Source of the DNA: Podocnemis expansa
Lineage: Eukaryota; Chordata; Testudines; Podocnemididae
Assembly: GCA_007922195.1 (NCBI GenBank)
Contig: ML682119.1
Location: 669,620-733,619, forward strand
DNA: 64,000 nt
Direction: 5' to 3'
The position numbers and the translations under genes are program-made. Under the pieces are notes generated by a model. The model did not search any database, had not been told where the DNA came from, and saw only the letters and a list, made by a program, of their open reading frames with translations. How positions within the stretch are numbered: the stretch's first letter is position 1; every line of letters begins with the position of its first letter. This document shows positions 20,709-32,475 of this stretch, piece after piece.

Positions 20709-21029
20709 TGGTTATCTGGAAAGTCTTTTATGCCTAGCCTGTCAGGTCAGGGTCAGTGGCCAACACCCCCTCCGTGCTGCAACCACGGCTATCTATGTAA
20801 CTTTGACCCTGACCCTCCCAGTCCCTTCTTTTCACCAACTCCAAGTGGCGGAGATGGAGGGAGGGATCCAAATGTATGTGAGCAGCCCATCTCGAAGAAC
20901 AATGGTTACTTCAGTAACCCACCATTCTTCTTTGAGCACTGCTCACATCATTCAGTTACAGGTGACTGTTAGCCATACCAAGGATGGTAGGAAGAGTTAC
21001 AGCTCACCCACACTGAGTATGGCTCTACC

Positions 21030-22020
21030 CAATTTGGCATCCTCTCTTGCCTGTTGGACAATAGCAGAGTGCATCGTGAATATGCACCAACAACCACATG
21101 GCTGTCTTGCAGATCTCCTGGATTGGGACCTGCATCAGGAAGGCCATAAAAGAAGCCTGGGCTCTATTAAAGTGGGCCCTGTCTCTGCCCAGGAGGGGTG
21201 TAACAACCTTCTGTAGCAGTCTTTGTTACAATTCACTATCCACTTGGAAATGCACTGTGTTGTCACTAGCTGTCCTCTTTTTCTCTCTGTGATGGTGACA
21301 AATTGTTGACAGGACTTACAGACCAGGCACGTGTTCAGTATATGTCAGGAGTGCCCTTCTAACATCCAGCATGTGCCACTTTCTTTGGTTTTCCATGATC
21401 TGAGGGTCTGGAGAAAACACTGCAAGGCAAATGTCCTGGTTCAGCTGGAACAGTGATACCACCTTGGGGAGGAATGGTGCAGATATAACAGCACATTCTC
21501 GGTGAAGAATCTCATATATGGGGGTTCTGAGGAGAGGGCTCTAAGCTCTGAGACCTGTCTCACCAGGGTTATGGATACCAGAAAAGCCACTTTCCATGAG
21601 AGGCCTGGAAAGAACATGAATCCAAGGGTTCAAATGGAGGCTCCATCAGGTGGTTGAGCACCACTTTTAAATCCCACTGGGGAGTAGGGCCTCTAGGTTG
21701 TGGGTATATCCTGCAATACTTTTCAGAAAGCGAGTGGAGGTGGGGTGGGAGAAGACTGGAACCCCTTCCACCTTATTGTGAAGTGCTGAAATCACCACTA
21801 GATGAACCCCTAGAGACGAAGCTGATAGTCCTATATCACCAAGGGTTAAAAGATAGTCCAGTATTAAATTGATAAGGGTTGATTCTGGTGTCACCCCTCT
21901 TTCCCTGGATCAAAAGAAGAAGTGTTCCACTTAGCAGCATAGGGAGCCCTGGTGGAGGGTCTTCTACTACCCACCTAAATCTCCCTGACTCTGTCAAAGC
22001 AGAGTCTCTCAGAGTCATTT
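21030..22020 (-). pseudogene. DIRS tyrosine recombinase, degenerate
   Basis: The minus strand reads, with stops and shifts, a segment containing HMLDVRRALLTY (around 21350-21400) and further on QASFMAFLMQVPIQEICKTA (around 21120-21180). Both are typical of the DIRS tyrosine recombinase C-terminal region, which integrates circular DNA. No continuous frame remains. Confidence 0.6.
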
Positions 22021-22266
22021 AACCATGATGCCTCCAGGCCTTCAGGTAACGCAATCTCGGGTTCGGGTGTCATAGTGTGCCCGAGTTCTGTGTTAATAAG
22101 TCTGCTCTGAGTAGAAGGCAGAACAAGGTATCTATTGATAGGTCTCGCAGGATCAAGTACCAGTGTTGTCTGGTTCAGTGTGCAGCAATCAGTGTCATGT
22201 CCTCTCCATCCCTCTTTATCTTTAGCAGGACCCTGTAAATGAGAAGAATCAGGGGAAGTGCCTATA

Positions 22267-22857
22267 TCAGTGCCACCCCCACCCCCAGGATTTAAGAATG
22301 CATCTGCAAGTGAACCCTACTCTTGTCTTCTGAGAGAACAAAAGCAGTGACACTTCTGATTCTGGCACATTGCAAACAGGTCCATTTGAGGGGTGCCGCA
22401 CTGGCTGATGATGCAGGACATCACCTCTGTGTGCAGGGACCATTCGTGATGAGACAGGAAGGTTCTGCCCAGTGAGTCTGCTGTACTGTTCTCCACACCT
22501 GGCAGTAGCGCCAATATCAGGGTGAAATTGTGCCTTAGGTCCATTTACCATAGGCTGGTGGCTTCTGCACAGAGGGCTGGGGAATGCACACCTCCCTGTC
22601 TGTTTGTATAGAACATGGCTGTTGTATTGTCCATTAGGAACTGGACTGTTTTGCCTTTTATCAAGTCCAGAAAAAAACTTGCAGGGCAGATGGATGGCCC
22701 TGAGTTCTTTCACATTTATGTGCAAGGGTCTGTCTACTGGGCAACAGTTCCCTTGGGTTGACAGCCCTCCTGAAATGTGGGCCCCCCAACCAGTGTCTGA
22801 TGCATTGATGATCAGGGTCACAACGGGGCTTAAGATTTCAAAGGGGATTCCACCCAT
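22267..22857 (-). pseudogene. DIRS RNase H domain fragment
   Basis: A 196-codon frame with ASDTGWGAH near its start and INVKELRAI, the signature motifs of the RNase H domain in DIRS-type elements. It follows RT on the same strand and precedes the recombinase region. The tail is frameshifted. Confidence 0.75.
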
Positions 22858-23053
22858 GACAAAGAGTGGGTCCTTCCAGATTTCCAGGGTTCCCAGGACA
22901 TCCCGGGGAACTGATAGTCATTCGTATTTGGGCCATCCTTATCACCAAAGTCGAGGCTGCCATGTGGCCCAGTAGCTGTAGGCACTGCCTAGCTGTGGTT
23001 AGCAGGGCCCTCTGGAGCTGTGAAATGATAATACACGTGGACTGAAACCTTGA

Positions 23054-23480
23054 GGGCATGTCTACACAGACCGACCGTTTTATTTCGAAATCGGTCCTTT
23101 CGAAAGGACCAATTTCGAAATAAAACCCTTATTTTGAAAGGGCTCCTTTCAAAATAAGGGAAACAGCGGGATCGAAAAGACCGTTATTTCGAAACGTATA
23201 TTTTGAAACAATGCCAATGGATCCGCTGTTTTGAACCGTTGTTTTGAAACAACGGTGTTGTTTCAAAACAACGAGTCTAACATCGTTATTTTGAAACATC
23301 CGTTTTGAAATAACGGTCGTTTCGAGGGGGGGTAGGTTTTACTTTTTCGGGACGACGATCCTTATTTCAAAAGGACGAGGTCTGTCCTTTCGAAATAAGG
23401 GAACGTTGTGTAGACCAAATCATTTTTATTTTGAAATAACAAGTGTTATTTCAAAATAAAAGTGCTGTGTAGATGTGCCC
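23054..23480. mobile_element. Harbinger-type MITE B (427 bp)
   Basis: Ends GGGCATGTCTACACAG and CTGTGTAGATGTGCCC are inverted. Both flanks are TGA (23051-23053, 23481-23483), a 3-bp duplication. The interior is packed with short palindromes built from ttatttcgaaataa, gttgttttgaaacaac and similar. It is inserted in the DIRS polyprotein between the RT end and RNase H. Non-coding. Confidence 0.85.
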
Positions 23481-23649
23481 TGAGTGGGGAAGCAACACTT
23501 TCCATTTTATGGAGTCCAGTAGGGCTCCTATGAATTCAGTTCTCTGGGTTGGGGTAGGCTTTGATTTCTCCTGATTTATGCAAAGCCCTAGGTAACCACA
23601 CAGCTTTCATACCACACTGACACTGTGGCAGACTTGGTCTTTGGACCTT

Positions 23650-24335
23650 GCTCTTATTAAGTCATTGAGGTAGAGGTAGATTCTTATGCCCTGCCTTTAC
23701 AAGTATGCCATAACCGTCACCATGCATTTTGTAAAAACACTGGGGGCTAGGGCGAGCCCAAAAGGAAGGGATGCAAACTGGAAGTGGCTTCTTCCCACCA
23801 GAAACGTGAGGAATCCACTGTATTTGGGTCTTATTGCTATGTGAAAGTAAGCATCCTTTACGGCAAGGGCTATGAAACAATCCCCCTGCTCTAGGGCTGG
23901 TATGATTTGCAATAGAGAAACCATGCAGAAGCTTATTTTCCTTAGGTGTTTGTTTGGTGCCCTGAGGTCTAGGATAGGCCTCAGGTCACCATTTGGTTTG
24001 GGAACTAGGAAGTAGTGGGAGTAGAACCCTTTTCCTTGTTGTCTCCTTGGAACTCTCTCTATGGCCCCTAGGGGGGGGCAGCTTTTCAAATTCACTTTGT
24101 AGCAGACAGTCAAGCTCCAGATTCCTGAGATTCGAGTGACGGGGGCAGATTCCTGTCTCAGGGTATGGATTTGAACTAAATGGAGTATCCTTTCAGTATT
24201 GTAAATGGTCAATTGTGAAGTTGGCCCAGTGAGGTCGGAACCAGGCCAGTCAGTTGCTGAACAACAGGGATTGGGCAGGGGAAAAAGGACCCTCTGGCTG
24301 CTTGTCAAAAGTGCTGTTTTTGCCCAGCCGATCAT
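23650..24335 (-). pseudogene. DIRS reverse transcriptase fragment
   Basis: The minus frame contains GFYSHYFLVPKPNGDLRPI, then DLRAPNKHL, then VKDAYFHIAI and FASLPFGLALAPSVFTK, which are RT motifs of the DIRS type. The catalytic box downstream (about 23655-23670) reads YLND after a frame change instead of the usual YLDD. The 5' part is continuous from 24335; the 3' part is shifted. Confidence 0.8.
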
Positions 24336-24511
24336 GAGCTACCATTCTCTTGGTGGCTTGTTTGGGCTGAGGATTGGGATTTTGGACCCTTGTCCACCCA
24401 GTTCCTTTCCCTGGCCAGGGCCCCGTATTAATGCTGAGGTTGTTGGAATGACTGCTGGCATGATCCCTGTGCCTGATTTTGTTGTTTCAACTGTTGGGGT
24501 TGTCGCTGTGC

Positions 24512-24826
24512 TTATTGTGGCCTAAAAGAATACCTGATTTCCTGACGCGTGTACACATCCGGGCACATTAGGGTAGCCCTGGAATCCTTCATTCTGTGCA
24601 GTTTTGAATTTGTAGAGTCTGCAAACAGGACCAGGCCTTTGAAGAGAAGGTCCTGAATAACCAGATGAATCTTTTGTGACAATCCCGAGCCCTGTAGCCA
24701 AGTTGATCCTCGCATTGATACTGCAGAGGCTATGTTGCAGGAGGTAGTGTTGGATGCGCCCCCTGATGTTGCTAGTATGTCATGGGAGTCTAGTATGCCC
24801 TCTTCTACCAGTGTCTCACAGTCCCT
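24512..24826 (-). pseudogene. DIRS gag C-terminal fragment
   Basis: The frame includes ASAVSMRGSTWLQGSGL, IQDLLFKGLVLF and LHRMKDSRATL, a pattern shared with the corresponding region of the second DIRS near 48730-48900. It is cut at 24826 by the Harbinger element. The N-terminal gag portion is displaced to 32457-32760 by the insertions. Confidence 0.7.
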
Positions 24827-25159
24827 GGGTATGTCCACATGAGGTTTTTATTTAGAAACAACAGTGGTTGTTTCAAAATAAAAACCTGCATCTCTACACG
24901 ACATTCTCTTGTTTCAAAAGGATGGTCTCCATTGCTTCGAAACAAGACTCGTCATTTTGAAATGGCTTAAACCCCTTCCGTTTTGAAATGACAGTTTTTT
25001 CAAAATGACTTGTTTAGAAATAACGCCGTTGGGACATACTGTTTTGAAATGATGGTTATTTCAAAACGAGTCGTTTTGAAATAATCATCTTCTGGACATG
25101 TTATTTCAAAACAAGTGTTGTTTCAAATAACAGTCTGACCTTCTTCCCAAGGTGCACAG

Positions 25160-25570
25160 CACCCAGGGGAAACAGGAAGTCACTGCCTGCACGTGCCTGC
25201 CAGCCTGTCCAGAAGCCTGTCACACATGGAAGCACGTGTCAGCAACTCCACAAGGGGGCGACTCCACTGTCTGCTGTCCATTTGGAGGAAGGAGGACTTC
25301 ACGTCCCAGTTCCAGGCTAGCCACTGGAACTGGGACATATATGCAGAGATTGCCGAAGCCATGTCTGTACAAGGGCACGAGCGGACCACGGAGCAAGTTC
25401 ACACTAATATCAAAGGCCTCAGGCAGGACCATGCCAGAAGCCAGGAGGCTCAGGAGCTCCAGGAGGCAGGTAGCACTGCTATCTGCCCCTATTATGAAGA
25501 GCTCCACGAGTTCCTGGGGCCGGAGCCCAGTGGCCTTCCCTCTGAGGACGTGGACACAGGGGCATGCTAG
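25160..25570 (+). pseudogene. Harbinger MYB/SANT-like protein, first part
   Basis: A plus-strand frame (125 codons from 25193) with tryptophan-spaced helices: LHCLLSIWRKEDFTSQF, then HWNWDIYAEIAEAM, then VHTNIKGLRQDHARS and YYEELHEFLG. This trihelix layout is that of the MYB-like partner that directs Harbinger transposase to DNA. It ends in a stop at 25568. A later segment (about 26620-26900) may be its C-terminal coiled region. Confidence 0.65.
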
Positions 25571-26142
25571 AGCCCATCCTCTGGCCTGGAGGCTGCGGAG
25601 AGGGGGTCAGAAGTCTCCATCAGGGAGCCTCCTGCCGTACCACCATCAGCAGCGGAGGCTACCCCTGGAACCCTGGAGTTGTTCCCCAGCCCCGAGGCAG
25701 AAAGCAGCACCGAGGAGCAGGGACCTGACACCATCCCATCCCCTGCGGACTCGGAGATGGACACCGGGACATGGCACCAGACTTCTGGAGCCCCTGTGGG
25801 TGAGTATTCCCCTCCCACAGAGGCACACAGGGCTGGGCCTGTCCGAGTCATGGGCAGTGAGGGGGTACAGGGCTGGGCACTGGGGCAGTTAGGGCACAGG
25901 GTCGGTAGGTGCAGAGGCCCTCCCATGGCCATGGGTACCTGAGAGACAGGTGGCACCAGGGTCACAGGCCCCTGTGTGCCTGGGGGTGGTTAACAGGGGC
26001 TGGGTGTCAAAGATGCAGCTGCATCTTGGATGGGGTGGGGAGCATGCAGGCCTCGCCACTGGCAAGTGGCCTACCCCCTAGAGCAAGGCATGGGTGAGTC
26101 CAGCTCACCCTTGTGGGCACCACTAGTATGTGTGCCTCCAAG

Positions 26143-26430
26143 GTACAGTTACCAGATGTCAGGCAAAAGAAGAACATGGTCTCCTTTTTACTGGCCTGTT
26201 CTTTTTATCCTCACATTCTCTGTCTGGCAGGCATTTTAAAATACAGGATTTTGTCAGGCTTTTTACTGTAGGAGTTAAAGTATCCTGGAATGCCATAGAA
26301 TACTTATTTGTACAGGAAAGTGTTCCAGGGCCCCCTAAACACCAAAGAATATCACATCCATACTACATTTTCTCCCATGTATCCTCCAATGTCCTCCTAT
26401 CTGTACTTTCCTGGCCTCCTTGCCAGGCTT
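26143..26430. repeat. Dispersed repeat Y, copy 2
   Basis: It begins gttaccagatgtcaggcaaaag and ends near catgtatcctccaatgtcc, collinear with the two halves at 15262-16205. It sits between the two MYB-like coding segments and may be an insertion. Confidence 0.5.
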
Positions 26431-27434
26431 TGGGATCCAGTAGCCCTACCCCAGGGCAATGTCCCACGGGATCCTCAGTCCTGCTGACAGTCAGGGCAGA
26501 GGTGTGTGCTGCAGACAGGCTGCACACAGACAAGGCCAGCAGGCAGCAGGGGCCAACTGTGTTTTCTGCTTCCCTCCAGCAGGTCGCCCAGCTGCTCACT
26601 GTTCACTATCACCTGCCCGATGCCTAAGCCCGAGGCCACCATGCTGGAGGAGGAGGCCCCCCCCAGACACAAGGAGACATCCTCAGGACCCTCGAGTATC
26701 TGACGGAGAGGACTGAGGCGGCCACCCAGGGCTGGTGGCAGGAACAAGCCAGGCAGCAGGACTTGGCCCTCTGCCTGCTGTAGCAGACATCAGTGGCAGA
26801 TAACTGGGTGGTCATCGCCCTGGAGCACCAGGCACAGGCCATCGAACGCCTGTGCGACTGCCTCCCCACCACGGTCGAGGAGATTGCCACCAGCCTCCAC
26901 CAGCTGGTGGAACATACGGCTCCTCCAGCAGCTGCAAGGGGTCTGCTGCCTGGTCCTCCCCAGAGACAACCCCAGACCCACAGCGGCTGTGGGCAGGGGT
27001 GGGGAACACCATCACCCCCCAGACCCCCCACAGGCCCCACCTATCTTCTCCCCTGCCACCCAGACTCCCCCACTCCCCCCCAATTGATCTCCCCCTCCCA
27101 AGTTGCTGCCCCACCCAAACTTCCCCTCCCCCAAACTCCTCCTCCCCCTTCCAAGTTGCTGCCTCCCCAGACGACCTCCACATTGAGCCATCCCGTAACC
27201 CTCCCCAGTCCTTCCCTGCCCCAACCCCTGTTTTGTCAATAAATGTTCGAAATGCATTCTTGGTTTTGAGTGGTTTTACTGGGGGTAGTTCACAGTGCGG
27301 GTAGATGGATGGGGTGGTGTGGGGCAGGGCAGGCCTGGCCCTCAGAGTCCCTCCAGGGCAAAGGTGGTCATCAGTGCATCCCGCACTGTCACGGCTGTCT
27401 GGGACGGCTGCTCCCATGTGGGCACAGGTCTGGG

Positions 27435-28262
27435 TTACTCGTAGTCCCTGGTGAGGAGTTGTGCCTCAGCTTCCCAGGCAGCTGCAATAGGCTCACTCCG
27501 CTGCTTGCAGAAGTTGTGCAGGGCCACGCACACACTGCTGACCGGTGGCATTGTCCTCTCCTCAAGGTGGAGGCGTGTAAGGAGGCACCTCCAGCATGCT
27601 TTGAGGCAGCCGAATGCCCACTCGACCACCTGGTGGCTGCGGCTCAGCCGGTGGTTGAAGATCTGCTGGTGGGGATTGAGGGGCCCTGCGTATGGCCACA
27701 TGAGCCATGGGTGCAGGGGATAGGCCGTGTCTGCCACAATGAGGATGGGCACCTCTACTCCCCCAACACTGATGTTATGCGGGGGGAAGAAGGTGTCCGC
27801 CTCCATGCCCCAGTACAGGGCAGAGTTACGGAGGAAGGCATCATGGGCCCTGCCTGGCCATCCCACGTAACAGTTTTGGAAAAGGCCCCGGTGGTCCACA
27901 AGGGCCTGCAAGGTAATGAAATGGTACCCCTTGCGGTTTTGGTATTCCGCGACTCTGTGCTCCAGGGCTCACACGGGGATGTGAGTGGCGTCCAGGATCC
28001 CCGCACAACTGGGAAAGCCCAGTGTGGCCGTCCCAGCAATGGTGTCCTTCAGCTCCCTTTGGGTGACCAGGCATCACAGCAGGATTCGGTTGATGGCTCT
28101 GGTGACCTCCATGAGAATGTTGTCAGTGGTGGCTTGCCCAATGCCAAAGAGGTGCACCACAGACCTGTGTGACTCTAGAGTGACCATCTTCCACAGGGTG
28201 ATGGCCACTCTTTTGTCCACAGGGATGGCAGGCCTCATGCTGGTGTCCCTTTGGCAAGTGAG
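27435..28262 (-). pseudogene. Harbinger DDE transposase, frameshifted and N-truncated
   Basis: The minus strand reads DATHIPV (first catalytic Asp, about 27985), then ALVDHRGLFQN and GWPGRAHDA, ADTAYPLHPWLM (second Asp, about 27730) and VVEWAFGCLKA (catalytic Glu, about 27630). These match the nuclease of PIF/Harbinger elements (DDE_Tnp_4 type), which cuts and pastes DNA. At least one stop and a frame change near 27950 break it, and the N-terminus is lost at the CR1 junction. The catalytic triad itself is preserved. Confidence 0.8.
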
Positions 28263-29087
28263 CAGTGGAAACACGTGACTGTGAGAAGGCAGCAGAGAAA
28301 AAGACCAGCTAGTGAAGGTGAATTAGAACTCAGTAACAGGTTTGCTGAATTAGCAAATGACAGAGACCAGCAGGGGAACATTGAAGGTGGGAGTGTGAGG
28401 AAGAAGAGGAGAGTAGCTAGTCCAATTCAAAGGGGAGTTGAGCCTCTGGAGATAAATAAAAGCCCAGGGAGCATTCAGCAGCAGATGCAGAGGACTGCAA
28501 ACAGCAACTGTAGACATCAAGCCTCCCGGACTGAGTGAACTGGGGATAGACTGGAGAAGCACACTGTTTCCAGGAAAAGGCAAGTGTATGTGTTTGGGGA
28601 TTCTCTTCTGAGGAGGACAGACAGGTCTATAACTAGAAGTGACCATGAGAACAGGAGGGTGTGCTGCTTGCCTGGAGCTAAGATACATGATGTGGATCTG
28701 AGGCTGAAGACGATCCTAATGGGAGCAGGAAAGAATCCTCTGATTATTCTTCATGTGGGTATGAATAGTATAGCTAGATTCTCATTGGAACATAAGAAAG
28801 GAGACTATGCCAGGCTGGGGAGGTCTCTCAAGGAGCTGGAGACTCAGGCAATCTTTAGTGGGATTCTGCCTGTCCCTAGACAAGGACAACACAGCTGTGA
28901 GACGATTCTGGCAGTTAACAGATGGCTCAGGCAGTTGTGTTATAAGAAAGGCTTTGGGATGTATGGGCACTGGGAGGTGTTCATGGAAAGAAGATTATTT
29001 GCTAGGGATGGACTCTGCCTGAATAGGGAGGGTAACAGACTTCTGGGAGTGAGGCTAGCTCAACTGATTAAGAGAGCTTTAAACTAA
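28263..29087 (+). pseudogene. CR1 ORF1, one in-frame stop
   Basis: One frame runs the whole span with a TGA at 28536-28538. The N-terminal part has GELELSNRFAELAN and a basic cluster VRKKRR. The second part starts VFGDSLLRR, the nucleophile-type motif of the SGNH/GDSL esterase-like domain in CR1 ORF1, with GMNS and LCLNREGNRLLG further on. ORF1 protein binds element RNA. Apart from the stop it looks well preserved. Confidence 0.75.
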
Positions 29088-29092
29088 GAAGT

Positions 29093-32032
29093 GTGGGGAG
29101 ATGGTTGGGAGATGCTCAGATAATCTCTACGCCTGATACTAGCATTGAGAGGCAGGAACCTGGATTCAGAAAAGACAGTATAGATGCTAGAAAGAGGAGA
29201 GGCACAAATGCTGGTCTGGTGGGAGATGTTAGCAAAAGTAATAAAAGGCCATGTCAGGTACAGAATGTGAGCAAAGCTGAACAGCAAAAGCTAAAATGTT
29301 TATATAGCAATGTGAGAAGCCTAGGTAGTAAAATGGAGGAACTACAACTACTAGTAGAGGAATTAAAACTGGATATTATAGGGATAACAGAAACATGGTG
29401 GAATGGTAGTCACAACTGGTGTACAGGCATTAAAGGCTTTGTGCTCTTTAGGAAAGACAGATGTAGTGGCAAAGGTGGTGGTGTGGCATTGTATATCAAT
29501 GATGGAATAGATTACAAAGAAATTCAGAGTCTGTCTGGGCCAAAATCACACTGGAGAAGAAAACTACTAGAGTTTCTCCTGGATTAGTGCTTGGGGGGTG
29601 TTACAGACTGCCAGGATCTGATTTGGACATGGACAGAGACCTCTTTAAAGCCTTTAAGGAAGTAAACACTACTGGGAACTGTGTGATTATGAGAGATTTT
29701 AACTTCCCAGATATAGATTGGAGGATTTGTGCTAGCAGCAATAAAAGGGCCCAGATTTTCTTGGAGGTGATAACAGATGAATTTCTCCATCAAGTGGTTT
29801 CCAAACCAACAAGAGGAGATGTGATCTTAGATTTGGTATTAGTCAGTAGTGAGGACCTCATAGAGGATTTAGGTGTAAGGGACAACCTAGGTTCTAGTGA
29901 TCATGAGCTAATCCAATTTAAACTGAATGGAAGGGTAAACAAAAATAAAACTGTGACCAGAGTTTTTGATTTTAAAAGGGCTAATTTCAAAAAATTAAGG
30001 GAATTAGCTAGAGAAGTGAACTGGACCAAAGAATTCATGGATATGAACATTGAGGATGCTTGGAACTGCTTCAAGACAAAGCTGCAGGAACTATCTGGAG
30101 CCTACATTCCAAGGAAGAGAAAAAAAAAATCAGGCATGGGTTCTAAACCAAGCTGGATGAATGTACATCTTAAACAGGTGATTAGGAAGAAAAACAAGGC
30201 CTACAAGGAGTGGGAGTTGGGAGGGATAGGAAAGGAGTACTACCTTTTTGGGGTCAGAGCATGTAGGGATCAAGTGAGGAAGGCCAAAAGCCAAGCAGAG
30301 TTGGACCTTGCAAAGGGAATCAAAACCAATAGTAAAAGGTTCTTCAGCCATATAAATAGAAAGAAAACACAGAAAGAGGAGGTTGGACCACTATACACTG
30401 AAGATGGGGTAGAGATCAAGGATAATCTAGGCATGGCTGAATATCTAAATAAGTACTTTGCCTCTGTCTTTAATGAGGGTGATGGTGAGATTGGGGACAG
30501 AGGTAGGGCAGCTAATGGGAATGAGAATGTAGAAGTGGAAATTACCATATCTGAGGTGGAAGCCAAGCTTCAGCAGCTTAATAGAACTAAATCAGGGGGT
30601 ACAGATAATCTTCATCCAAGCATTTTGAAGGAACTTGCACATAAAATTGCCAGCCATTTAGCAAGGATTTTTAAAGTATCGGTGAACATAGGGGTTGTAC
30701 CTTATGACTGGAGAATTGCTAATGTAGTCCCTATTTTCAAGAAAGGGAGTAAAAGTGATCCAGGTAACTACAGGCTTGTCAGTTTAACTTCAGCAGTATG
30801 CAAGGTCTTGGAGAAAAAATTGAAGGAGAAAGTACTTAGGGATATTAAGGAAGATGGTAACTGTGATAAAATACAACATGGCTTTACAAAAGGCAGATCA
30901 TGCCTGACCAACCTGATCTCCTTTTTTGAGAAGATAACAGATTTTTTTGGATAAAGGGAATGCGGTGGACCTAATTTACTTAGATTTCAGCAAGGCCTTT
31001 GATACAGTTCCACACAGGGAATTATTAGTTAAACTGGGAATGATGGGGATTAATATGAAAATAGAAAGGTGGATAAAGAACTGGTTGCAGGGGAGACTAC
31101 AGAGGGTCATAGTGAAAGGTAAACTGTCTAGCTGGAAGGAGGTTACTAGTGGAGTTCCCCAAGGATCGGTCCTGTGACCTATCTTATTCAACCTTTTTGT
31201 TACTAACCCTGGCACAAACAGTGGGAATGTGCTAGTTAAGTTTGCAGACGACACAAAGCTGGGAGGTATTGCCAATACGGAGGAGGATCGGGATAGCATA
31301 CAGAATGATTTGGATTTTCTTGTAAAGTGGAGCATTAGAAACAGGATGAAATTCAACAATGGGAAGTGCACTTAGGGACAAATAACAGGATTTTTTTGTA
31401 TAAATTGGGAATGCATCAGCTGGAAGTGATGGGGGAGGAGAAGGACCTGGGCATACTGGTTGAACACAGAATATCAATGAGTAGCCAATGTGATGTGGCA
31501 GTGAAAAAAGCTAATGCAGTCCTGGGGTGTTAGAAGGAATATTTCCAGTAGAGACAGGGAGGTGTTAGTACCATTATACAAGGTGCTGGTGCGACCTCAC
31601 TTGGAGTATTGTGTACAGTTCTGGTCACCCATGTTTAAGAAAGATGAAGTCAAACTGGGACAGGTGCAAAGAAGGGCTACAAGGATGATTCGTGGAATGG
31701 CAAATCTTCCCTATGAGAGACGATTTAAAAGAGCTTGGTTTGTTTAGTCTGACCAAAAGAAGGCTGAGAGGAGATATGATTGCTCTTTATAAATACATTA
31801 GAGGGATCAATACAGGGAGGGAGAAGAATTATTTGAATACAGCATCAATGTGGACACAAGACCAAATGAATACAATTTGTCCTTCAGAAAATTTTGGTTT
31901 GAAATTAGGCACAGATTCCTAACCATCAGAGGAGTAAAGTTCTGGAATAGTCTACCAAGGGAAGTGGTGGGGGCAAAAACCTTAGGTGCCTTCAAAACAG
32001 AGCTTCATAAGTTTATGCAGGGAATGATATGA
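29093..32032 (+). pseudogene. CR1 ORF2 (APE endonuclease and RT), broken
   Basis: Endonuclease motifs: YSNVRSLGSKMEEL, ITETWW, DFNFPDIDWR and SDHEL. RT motifs: NVVPIFKKGSKSDPGNYR, HGFTKGRSCLTNL, LDFSKAFDTVPH, GVPQGSVL and KFADDTKLGG (about 31237). The frame breaks near 29575, 30950 and 31175, then repeatedly to about 31700. The C-terminal part ends near 32032. ORF2 normally nicks target DNA and copies the RNA there. Confidence 0.85.
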
Positions 32033-32475
32033 TAGACAATGGCCAAGCTACACTGTCCGTCTTTTACTACTGGTGAAGGGTATGATAGTGACCAGGGAAG
32101 GGGCATTGGATCGAGTGTGTTCTGAGTTATTACAGAGTTCTTCTTGACTGGCCGTTGTGGACTTGCCCTCATGCTTAAGGTTTAACTGATCGCCATATTT
32201 GGGATTGGGAAGGAATTTTCCCCCAGGGCAGATTGGCTTGAATGCTGTTTTTTTTTTTTTTTTACCTTCCTCTGTAGCATTGGGCATGGCTCACTTGCTG
32301 GTTGATTCTCTGTATTAAAGTCTTTAAATCATGATTTGAGCACTTTAATAGCACAGTTATGGGTTTGAGGTTCATTGTAGGAATGGGTGGGTAAGGCTTT
32401 TGTGGCCTGCAGTGTGCGAGAGGTCAGACTAGATGATCATATTGTCCCTTCTGATCTTAGAGTCTGAGTCTATGG

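Larger units (their letters stand above)
19255..20925 (+). mobile_element. Small non-autonomous DIRS-type element
   Basis: The left end ccttcttcaagatgggctac followed by tcacatccat is matched, inverted, by the right end gtgagcagcccatctcgaag near 20880. Without the LTR it contains, it is about 0.3 kb and non-coding. Its leader (20715-20860) parallels, in inverted orientation, the leader of the adjacent full DIRS at 33735-33870. It therefore looks like an internally deleted DIRS derivative placed head to head with the larger copy. Confidence 0.6.
24827..28262. mobile_element. PIF/Harbinger transposon, formerly autonomous
   Basis: The left end gggtatgtccacat resembles MITE D and MITE B termini, and the first 310 bp are palindrome-rich arms like theirs. 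It holds two convergent genes: a MYB/SANT-like DNA-binding protein on plus (25150-25580, continuing about 26620-27240) and a DDE nuclease on minus (27435-28262). Both are broken. The right terminus is missing where CR1 starts. Repeat Y (26143-26430) lies inside. Confidence 0.7.
28263..32475 (+). mobile_element. Near full-length CR1 LINE
   Basis: Carries ORF1, ORF2 (endonuclease plus RT) and a 3' UTR ending with gtcagactagatgatcatat and gagtctgagtctatgg, the CR1-type terminus. Most CR1 copies are severely 5'-truncated, so a 4.2-kb copy with ORF1 is uncommon. Several stops and frameshifts make it inactive. It interrupts the Harbinger element and, through it, the DIRS gag. Confidence 0.85.
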
